From: Streptomyces zaomyceticus
GTDB lineage: Bacteria; Actinomycetota; Actinomycetes; Streptomycetales; Streptomycetaceae
Assembly: GCF_014656215.1 (NCBI RefSeq)
Contig: NZ_BNBZ01000006.1
Span: 62,001-126,000, forward strand
Direction: 5' to 3'
DNA: 64,000 nucleotides
Shown: in pieces, positions 58,265 to 64,000 of the stretch
Layout of the letters: each line of letters begins with the position of its first letter
How positions within the stretch are numbered: the first letter of the stretch is position 1
Notes under the pieces: model-generated
The model's database searches: none
Told to the model about the DNA's origin: nothing
The model's input: only the letters and a program-made list of their open reading frames with translations
Made by a program: the position numbers and the translations under genes

Positions 58265-58881
58265 TGGCTCGTGTCTCCCAGGAACACCTCGACGCCCGGC
58301 GGCGCCAGATCCTCGACGGCGCGGCGCGCTGCTTCGCCCGCAACGGCTTCCACGCCACGTCCATGCAGGACGTGCTGAGTGAGGTCGGTCTGTCGGCCGG
58401 TGCGGTCTACCGGTACTTCCGCGGCAAGGACGAGATCATCGCGGCCATCGCGACCGAGGCCTTCGCCGGCATCCGGGGCGCCTTCGAGGAGGCGTCCAGG
58501 ACCACGCCGCCGCCCACCCCCGACGTGCTGATCGGCGCGGTGCTCCGGCTCTTCCTCGAGGAGCGGATCGAGGGCGCCGACCGGCAGGCCTTCGCGCGCC
58601 TGATCATCCAGGTGTGGACGGAGACCCTGCGCAACGAACAGCTGGCGGAGACCCTCTCCGAGGGCTACAACGGGATGCGCGTCGTCTGGGCGGACCTGGT
58701 CGCCGTCTACCGGGAGAGCGGCATCCTGCCCGTCGACGTCCCCGCCGACCACATGGCCCGCACCCTGATCGCCGTCGTCCAGGGGTTCATCGCCCAGCAG
58801 GCCCTCTTCGGGGACGTCGACGTCGACGTCCTGGAGGACGGGCTCCGGGGTCTGATGTCCATGTCGGTCGACCCGGGCTGA
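58264..58881 (+). CDS. TetR family regulator
   Basis: 205 residues from ATG 58264. TetR_N HTH: HLDARRRQILDGAARCFARN, then HATSMQDVLSEVGLSAGAVYRYF. The ligand domain (about 80-200) is of the TetR_C_6 kind. It is divergent from the YhgE-like gene and has a palindrome in its own promoter, so it probably represses both. Confidence 0.92.
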   Translation: MARVSQEHLDARRRQILDGAARCFARNGFHATSMQDVLSEVGLSAGAVYRYFRGKDEIIAAIATEAFAGIRGAFEEASRTTPPPTPDVLIGAVLRLFLEERIEGADRQAFARLIIQVWTETLRNEQLAETLSEGYNGMRVVWADLVAVYRESGILPVDVPADHMARTLIAVVQGFIAQQALFGDVDVDVLEDGLRGLMSMSVDPG

Positions 58882-58961
58882 CGGTCCCGCCATCCGGTCC
58901 GGCCGCCCGATCGGGCGATCCCCTCGTCCGGTCCGACGATCATGAAAACGCAAAGCCGGAG

Positions 58962-58977
58962 TTAACGAGCCGGAAAA
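58962..58977 (+). promoter_or_regulatory. possible GlnR box upstream of the urease operon
   Basis: TTAAC-N6-GAAAA agrees with the GlnR consensus (gTnAC-N6-GaAAC) at most positions. It is 124 bases before ureA. GlnR is known to repress urease genes in Streptomyces, but only this single half-pattern is seen. Confidence 0.4.
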
Positions 58978-59026
58978 ACTTCCGCCCTAACGTGCAATGT
59001 CTGGCCGCGAGCCGCATCTCCGCAGT

Positions 59027-59041
59027 TCAACAAGGTGTTGA
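59027..59041. promoter_or_regulatory. short inverted repeat in the ureA leader
   Basis: TCAACA-agg-TGTTGA has 6-bp perfect arms and a 3-base centre, 60 bases before the ureA start. It could be an operator or a small hairpin in the leader. Confidence 0.4.
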
Positions 59042-59100
59042 CGGTCGGTAGGGTCCGCAGCTGTCCGGGTGTCCCCGGACGACGACTGTGAGGTGGAAGA

Positions 59101-59403
<303 letters not shown>

Positions 59404-59417
59404 AACGGGCCGCGCCG

Positions 59418-59789
59418 ATGATCCCCGGAGAGATCCTGTACGCGGACGGCCCCGTCGCCCTCAACGAGGGGCGCCCCGTCACACGTCTGACCGTGCTCAA
59501 CGCCGCCGACCGGCCCGTCCAGGTCGGCTCCCACTACCACTTCGCCGAGGTCAACCCCGGCCTGCGGTTCGACCGCGCCGCCGCGCACGGACAGCGGCTG
59601 CACATCGCCGCCGGCACCGCCGTCCGCTTCGAGCCGGGCATCCCCGTCGAGGTCGAACTCGTCCCGCTCGCCGGCCGCCGTGTCGTCCCCGGCCTGCGCG
59701 GCGAGACGGCCGGTCCCCTGGACGGGACCCCGGCTGGACCGGGCCCGGACCGGTCCGCCCCGGACGCGAACGGAGACCCCCGTGCCTGA
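59418..59789 (+). CDS. ureB: urease subunit beta
   Basis: 123 residues from ATG 59418. UreB core: [39 protein letters not shown] and [16 protein letters not shown]. The core is about 100 residues; the remaining Pro/Gly/Ala tail ([20 protein letters not shown]) is species-specific. It overlaps the ureC GTG start by 8 bases. Confidence 0.96.
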   Translation: MIPGEILYADGPVALNEGRPVTRLTVLNAADRPVQVGSHYHFAEVNPGLRFDRAAAHGQRLHIAAGTAVRFEPGIPVEVELVPLAGRRVVPGLRGETAGPLDGTPAGPGPDRSAPDANGDPRA

Positions 59790-61503
59790 GCTGCACCGCG
59801 CCGTCCACGCAGACCTGTTCGGCCCCACCACCGGCGACCGCATCCGGCTCGCCGACACCGACCTCCTCGTCGAGATCGAGGAGGACCGCAGCGGAGGACC
59901 CGGCCGCGCGGGCGACGAGGCCGTGTTCGGCGGCGGCAAGGTCATCCGCGAGTCCATGGGCCAGGCCCGTACGACCCGCGCCGAGGGCGCCCCCGACACC
60001 GTGATCACCGGCGCCGTGATCATCGACCACTGGGGGATCGTCAAGGCCGACATCGGCATCCGGGACGGCCGGATCACCGCCCTCGGCAAGGCCGGCAACC
60101 CCGACACCATGGACGGCGTCCACCCCGACCTCGTGATCGGCCCCGAGACCGAGGTCATCGTCGGCAACGGCCGGATCGTCACCGCCGGCGCCGTCGACGC
60201 CCATGTCCACTTCATCTCGCCCACCGTCGTCGAACAGGCCCTCGCCACCGGCGTCACCACCCTGGTCGGCGGCGGTACGGGACCGGCCGAGGGCACCAAG
60301 GCGACCACGGTCACCCCCGGTCCCTGGCACACGGCCCGGATGTTCGAGGCCCTGGACACCTTCCCCGTCAACATCGGTCTGCTCGGCAAGGGCAACACCA
60401 TGTCCCGGGAGGCCATGCACTCCCAACTGCGCGGCGGAGCCCTCGGATTCAAGATCCACGAGGACTGGGGCGCCACCCCCGCCGTCATCGACGCCTGCCT
60501 GGGAGTGTGCGAGGAGACGGGTGCCCAACTCGCCATCCACACCGACACCCTGAACGAGGCGGGCTTCGTCGGCGACACCCTCGCCGCCATCGCCGGGCGC
60601 ACCGTCCACGCGTACCACACCGAGGGCGCCGGAGGCGGGCACGCCCCCGACATCATCACGGTGGTCTCCGAGCCGTACGTCCTCCCCAGCTCCACCAACC
60701 CGACCCGGCCGCACACCGTCAACACCATCGAGGAACACCTCGACATGCTGATGGTCTGCCACCACCTCAACCCGGCCGTCCCCGAGGACCTCGCCTTCGC
60801 GGAGTCCCGGATCCGGCCCTCCACCATCGCCGCCGAGGACGTGCTCCACGACCTGGGGGCCATCTCGATCATCTCCTCCGACTCCCAGGCCATGGGCCGG
60901 ATCGGCGAGGTGATCATGCGTACCTGGCAGACCGCCCACGTCATGAAGAAGCGTCGTGGGGCCCTGCCCAGCGACGGCCGCGCCGACAACCACCGCGCAC
61001 GCCGGTACGTCGCCAAGTACACGATCAACCCGGCCGTCGCCCAGGGCATGGACCGCCTCATCGGCTCCGTCGAACCCGGCAAGCTCGCCGACCTGGTGCT
61101 CTGGGAGCCCGCCTTCTTCGGGGTGAAGCCGCTCACCGTCCTCAAGGGCGGCCAGATCGCGTACGCGCAGATGGGCGACGCCAACGCCTCCATCCCCACC
61201 CCGCAGCCCGTCCTGCCCCGCCCGATGTTCGGTGCGCTCGGCAAGGCCGCCGCGGCGGGCTCGGTCAACTTCGTCGCCCAGGCGGCGATCGAGGACGACA
61301 TCGCCCAGCGGCTGGGCGTGCACAAGGAGTTCGCCGCCATCGGCTCCACCCGGCGGGTCACCAAGGCCGACATGCGCGAGAACGACGCCCTGCCCCGGGT
61401 CGAGGTCGACGCCGACACTTTCACGGTGACCATCGACGGCGAGGCGGTCGAGCCCGCGCCCGCCGCCGAACTGCCCATGGCCCAGCGTTACTTCCTCTTC
61501 TGA
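59782..61503 (+). CDS. ureC: urease subunit alpha
   Basis: 573 residues from GTG 59782. The dinickel site is complete: HVHF (H141, H143), the carbamylated Lys224 in [10 protein letters not shown], the later His ligands in [11 protein letters not shown] and [13 protein letters not shown], and the flap VCHHLNP. Length fits bacterial UreC (about 570). It shares 8 bases with ureB and one base with ureF. Confidence 0.98.
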   Translation: MPELHRAVHADLFGPTTGDRIRLADTDLLVEIEEDRSGGPGRAGDEAVFGGGKVIRESMGQARTTRAEGAPDTVITGAVIIDHWGIVKADIGIRDGRITALGKAGNPDTMDGVHPDLVIGPETEVIVGNGRIVTAGAVDAHVHFISPTVVEQALATGVTTLVGGGTGPAEGTKATTVTPGPWHTARMFEALDTFPVNIGLLGKGNTMSREAMHSQLRGGALGFKIHEDWGATPAVIDACLGVCEETGAQLAIHTDTLNEAGFVGDTLAAIAGRTVHAYHTEGAGGGHAPDIITVVSEPYVLPSSTNPTRPHTVNTIEEHLDMLMVCHHLNPAVPEDLAFAESRIRPSTIAAEDVLHDLGAISIISSDSQAMGRIGEVIMRTWQTAHVMKKRRGALPSDGRADNHRARRYVAKYTINPAVAQGMDRLIGSVEPGKLADLVLWEPAFFGVKPLTVLKGGQIAYAQMGDANASIPTPQPVLPRPMFGALGKAAAAGSVNFVAQAAIEDDIAQRLGVHKEFAAIGSTRRVTKADMRENDALPRVEVDADTFTVTIDGEAVEPAPAAELPMAQRYFLF

Positions 61504-62168
61504 TGACGAGTCGCGCAGCCCTCCTCGTGCTCGCCGACGGGCGATTCCCCGCCGGCGGGCACGCCCACTCCGGCGGGGCCGAGGCCGCCGTCAAGGCCGG
61601 CCGGATCACCGACGCGGCGAGCCTCGCCGCGTTCTGCCGGGGCCGGCTGCACACCACCGGCCTCACCTCCGCCGCGCTCGCGGCCGCGGCCGCGCTCGGT
61701 CACGACCCGTGCGCGCTCGACGAGGCCGCGGACGCCCGCACCCCCTCACCCGCCCTGCGCGCCGCCGCCCGCAAGCTCGGCCGGCAGATGATGCGAGCGG
61801 CCCGCGCCACCTGGCCCTGCCCCGAACTGGACGCACTCGCCGCCGCGTTCCCGCGCGGCGCCCACCAGCCCGTCGTCCTCGGAGTCGCCGCCCGCGCCGC
61901 CGGGCTCGGCCCGGAGGACGCCGCCCACTGCGTCGCGTACGAGACCGTCAGCGGGCCGGCCACCGCCACGGTCCGGCTGCTGAGCCTGGACCCCTTCCAG
62001 GCCACCGCCGTCCTCGCCCGCCTCGCCCCCGCCATGGACCTGGTCGCCGGGGAAGCCGCGGCCGCGGCCCGGCAGGGAATCGACGCCCTGCCCGCGGCCT
62101 CCGCACCCCTCCTCGACATCACCGCCGAGCAGCACGCGTCCTGGCCCGTCCGCCTCTTCGCATCCTGA
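61503..62168 (+). CDS. ureF: urease accessory protein UreF
   Basis: 221 residues from ATG 61503, whose A is the last base of the ureC stop. It is an all-helical UreF: LADGRFPAGGHAHSGGAEAA, then LTSAALAAAAALGHDPCALD. UreF links UreD and UreG in the nickel-loading complex and gates GTP use. It is more diverged than the subunits, as usual in Streptomyces. Confidence 0.9.
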   Translation: MTSRAALLVLADGRFPAGGHAHSGGAEAAVKAGRITDAASLAAFCRGRLHTTGLTSAALAAAAALGHDPCALDEAADARTPSPALRAAARKLGRQMMRAARATWPCPELDALAAAFPRGAHQPVVLGVAARAAGLGPEDAAHCVAYETVSGPATATVRLLSLDPFQATAVLARLAPAMDLVAGEAAAAARQGIDALPAASAPLLDITAEQHASWPVRLFAS

Positions 62169-62186
62169 GAACCCTGGAGCCGCCCC

Positions 62187-62864
62187 ATGCACCTCGACCA
62201 CGGCCACGACCACCACGGCGCCGTCTCCGCCGACGCCCACCGCCCCGACGGCACCCGCCGCGCCCTGCGCATCGGGCTCGGCGGCCCGGTCGGCTCGGGC
62301 AAGACGGCCACCGTCGCCGCCCTCTGCCGGGTCCTGCGCGACACCCTCTCCCTCGCCGTCGTCACCAACGACATCTACACCCGGGAGGACGCCGAGTTCC
62401 TGCTCCGCAACGCCGTCCTGCCGCCCGAACGCATCCAGGCGGTGGAGACCGGCGCCTGCCCGCACACCGCCATCCGCGACGACATCTCCGCCAACCTCGA
62501 AGCCGTCGAGGAGCTCGAGGACATCGTCGGTCCGCTCGACCTCATCCTTGTCGAGTCCGGCGGCGACAACCTCACCGCCACCTTCTCCAAGGGACTCGTC
62601 GACGCCCAGATCTTCGTCATCGACGTGGCCGGCGGCGACGACATCCCGCGCAAGGGGGGTCCCGGCGTCACCACCGCCGACCTGCTGGTCGTCAACAAGA
62701 CCGACCTCGCCCCGTACGTGGGCTCCGACCTGGAGCGGATGGCGCGCGACGCCAAGGAGCAGCGCGGGGACCTGCCCGTCGCCTTCACCTCGCTGCGCGC
62801 CGAGCACGGCGTCGCCCCGGTCGCCGACTGGGTCCGGGCCCAGCTCGGGGCATGGACCGCGTGA
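62187..62864 (+). CDS. ureG: urease accessory GTPase UreG
   Basis: 225 residues from ATG 62187. A His-rich N-terminus ([10 protein letters not shown]) can bind nickel. The G1 P-loop is GGPVGSGKT (32-40), then [27 protein letters not shown] and the G4 motif NKTDLAP. It delivers nickel to urease with GTP hydrolysis. Four bases overlap ureD. Confidence 0.97.
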   Translation: MHLDHGHDHHGAVSADAHRPDGTRRALRIGLGGPVGSGKTATVAALCRVLRDTLSLAVVTNDIYTREDAEFLLRNAVLPPERIQAVETGACPHTAIRDDISANLEAVEELEDIVGPLDLILVESGGDNLTATFSKGLVDAQIFVIDVAGGDDIPRKGGPGVTTADLLVVNKTDLAPYVGSDLERMARDAKEQRGDLPVAFTSLRAEHGVAPVADWVRAQLGAWTA

Positions 62865-63613
62865 GCCTGCGCGCCACCGCCCGGATCGTCGCGGACGCCG
62901 ACGGGGGCCTGCCCGTCCTGGTGAGCGACGGGCCGCTCGCCCTGCGCCGCACCAGGGCCGCCGGGCCGTACACCAGGGTCACCGTCGTCGGGGCCATGAG
63001 CGCCCCGCTCGGCGGCGACCGGCTCGCGATCGAGACGGAGGTGCGGGACGGGGCCCGGCTGCTCGTCGACTCGGCCGCCGCCACCCTCGCCCTCCCGGGG
63101 CGGAGCGCCGAGCCCGCCGCGTACGACGTCCGGATCACGGTCGGCGCGGAGGGGGTGCTGCGCTGGCTGCCGGAACAGCTGGTCTCCGTCCACGGCTCGG
63201 ACCTGCGGATGCGCACGGTCGTCGAACTCGCCCCCACGGCGCGGCTCGTCCTCCGCGAGGAGCAGATCCTGGGCCGGCACGGCGAACCGCCCGGCACCCT
63301 GATCACCCGTCTCACCGTCCGTCGCGCCGGGAGCCCGCTCCTCGACCAGGAGCTGGCCTTCGGTCCCGGCGCGCCCGGCGGCTGGGACGGTGGGGCGGTC
63401 CTCGGGGGCCACGGGGCCACCGGGCAGCTCCTCCTGGTCGACCCGGAGTTCGCGGAGAAGCCCGTGGAGGCCCGGCTGCTCGGGGAGAACGCCGCCGTCA
63501 CCCCCCTCGCGGGACCCGCGGCCCTCGTCACCGCCGTCGCCCCGGACGCCCTCGCGGTACGACGCCTGCTCGACACCGCCCTGTCCCGGCTCGCCCCGGT
63601 CCGGCCGTTCTGA
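62861..63613 (+). CDS. ureD: urease accessory protein UreD
   Basis: 250 residues from GTG 62861, which overlaps the ureG stop (GTGA); ATG 62852 is in frame and possible. UreD/UreH scaffold: [34 protein letters not shown] and [17 protein letters not shown]. It binds the apo-urease and recruits UreF and UreG. Last gene of the operon. Confidence 0.93.
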   Translation: MSLRATARIVADADGGLPVLVSDGPLALRRTRAAGPYTRVTVVGAMSAPLGGDRLAIETEVRDGARLLVDSAAATLALPGRSAEPAAYDVRITVGAEGVLRWLPEQLVSVHGSDLRMRTVVELAPTARLVLREEQILGRHGEPPGTLITRLTVRRAGSPLLDQELAFGPGAPGGWDGGAVLGGHGATGQLLLVDPEFAEKPVEARLLGENAAVTPLAGPAALVTAVAPDALAVRRLLDTALSRLAPVRPF

Positions 63614-63793
63614 CCGGGCCTTCGGGGCCGCCGTGAGGTCACCGCTCAGCGGTACACCGCTCACCGGTTATTGGTTCGGCAAAGAAACACGTGTTCGGTC
63701 TTTCATCGGGAGCCTCCAGGACGAAAGGATCCCCCGGACAGCCAACACACAGCGCCGCCACGGGGGGTGGCGCTCATCTTGGGGGAGTACACG
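63614..63793. promoter_or_regulatory. leader of the downstream secreted peptidase
   Basis: This 180-base gap after ureD carries ACCGCT-c-AGCGGT (63641-63653), the 10-bp palindrome AACACGTGTT (63686-63695) and a GC-rich hairpin near 63752-63776, before GGGGGAG (63781-63787), the ribosome binding site of the next gene. Confidence 0.55.
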
Positions 63794-64000
63794 TTGAGAC
63801 GTACGGCAATGCTCGGCTCGGCCGGCACCCTGATAGCGGGCACACTCGTCGCGGGCGCGCTCGCGGCCCCGGCGGCGAACGCCGACAGCAGCCGCCACCT
63901 GCGCGACGCCGAGGCGATCGGCGTCGCCGTCGCCGCGGCGCGGGCCGCCCAGGCGGGCATCGACTGGCAGGACTGCCCGGCCGACTGGGGCCTGGAGAAG
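63794..64000 (+). CDS. secreted tripeptidyl aminopeptidase-like hydrolase (partial, cut by window end)
   Basis: 69 residues from TTG 63794, preceded by GGGGGAG at 6 bases. A Sec signal peptide is clear: RRT, then LGSAGTLIAGTLVAGALA, and a cleavage site after AANA. The mature start SSRHLRDAEAIG and the block IDWQDCPADWG match the N-terminus of actinobacterial tripeptidyl aminopeptidases (Tap/SlpD-type alpha/beta hydrolases). The catalytic part lies outside the window, so the assignment rests on the N-terminal block only. Confidence 0.75.
   Translation, partial: MRRTAMLGSAGTLIAGTLVAGALAAPAANADSSRHLRDAEAIGVAVAAARAAQAGIDWQDCPADWGLEK

Noticed and set aside
59038..59054. Promoter TTGACG/TAGGGT before ureA
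   Set aside because: The two hexamers are only 5 bases apart, so they cannot form a sigma-70 promoter together.

Overview
The window is about 73% G+C by eye, with GTG/TTG starts, GTGA/ATGA gene overlaps, almost no TTA codons, several probable leaderless transcripts, and many regulators of the Lrp, MocR, GlxA, ROK and ECF types. This points to a Streptomyces chromosome. The gene order (urease operon, bioBAD/bioF, purB) resembles, from memory and unchecked, the SCO1230-SCO1290 part of S. coelicolor. I see no phage, IS element, CRISPR array, rRNA or tRNA. It is core or near-core chromosome rather than an accessory island.

Layout. Bases 1-9,300 hold metabolic and transport genes: a spermidine-synthase-like protein, an MFS exporter, a Pro/Gln-rich membrane protein, a hotdog thioesterase, DedA, a gamma-carbonic anhydrase, a hexapeptide acyltransferase, an EamA exporter divergent from an XRE-cupin regulator, YbaK and a CoA-binding protein. 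Bases 9,300-14,030 hold an acyl-CoA ligase/carboxylesterase pair divergent from a PucR-type regulator, plus a 22-bp palindromic tandem repeat. Bases 14,086-24,530 hold YigZ, sbcD-sbcC, two Lrp regulators, a DUF885 protein, a trans-sulfuration enzyme and a membrane-anchored ACT-GNAT protein. Bases 24,600-35,800 hold a SWIM zinc-finger operon, a PhoD phosphatase with a PHO box, MocR, a saccharopine-dehydrogenase-like reductase divergent from a GlxA regulator, and an EamA transporter. Bases 35,500-47,530 hold a hydrolase, ECF41 and ECF42 sigma factors, a GntR/UTRA regulator with a DasR-type operator, a zinc-motif-less ROK protein, a TTA-containing orphan gene, purB-mug, and a pair of CorC/CNNM membrane proteins. 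Bases 47,800-56,100 hold small enzymes, the biotin genes (bioB-bioA-bioD divergent from bioF), an anti-sigma-like ATPase, and an NlpC/P60 hydrolase behind a ydaO-type (c-di-AMP) riboswitch. Bases 56,100-64,000 hold a ClpP-like protein lacking its catalytic His divergent from an orphan Phd antitoxin, a YhgE-like membrane protein divergent from a TetR regulator, the ureABCFGD operon, and the start of a secreted peptidase.

How the genes work together. bioF, bioA, bioD and bioB cover the four late steps from pimeloyl thioester to biotin. ureABC plus ureFGD give a complete urease with nickel chaperones, with a possible GlnR box upstream. sbcD and sbcC form one nuclease. Sequence-level regulatory links include a PHO box at phoD, an ECF42 autoregulatory promoter, and several perfect inverted repeats between divergent regulator/target pairs.

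The most unusual parts are the ClpP-like(Ser-Gln-Asp)/Phd pair with a shared TGTACA operator, the phased 22-bp palindrome array, the SWIM plus 953-residue partner operon, the cysteine-rich tail on BioB, and the bldA-type TTA gene. All functional statements rest on reading the sequence and on recalled family knowledge; no database search was run.
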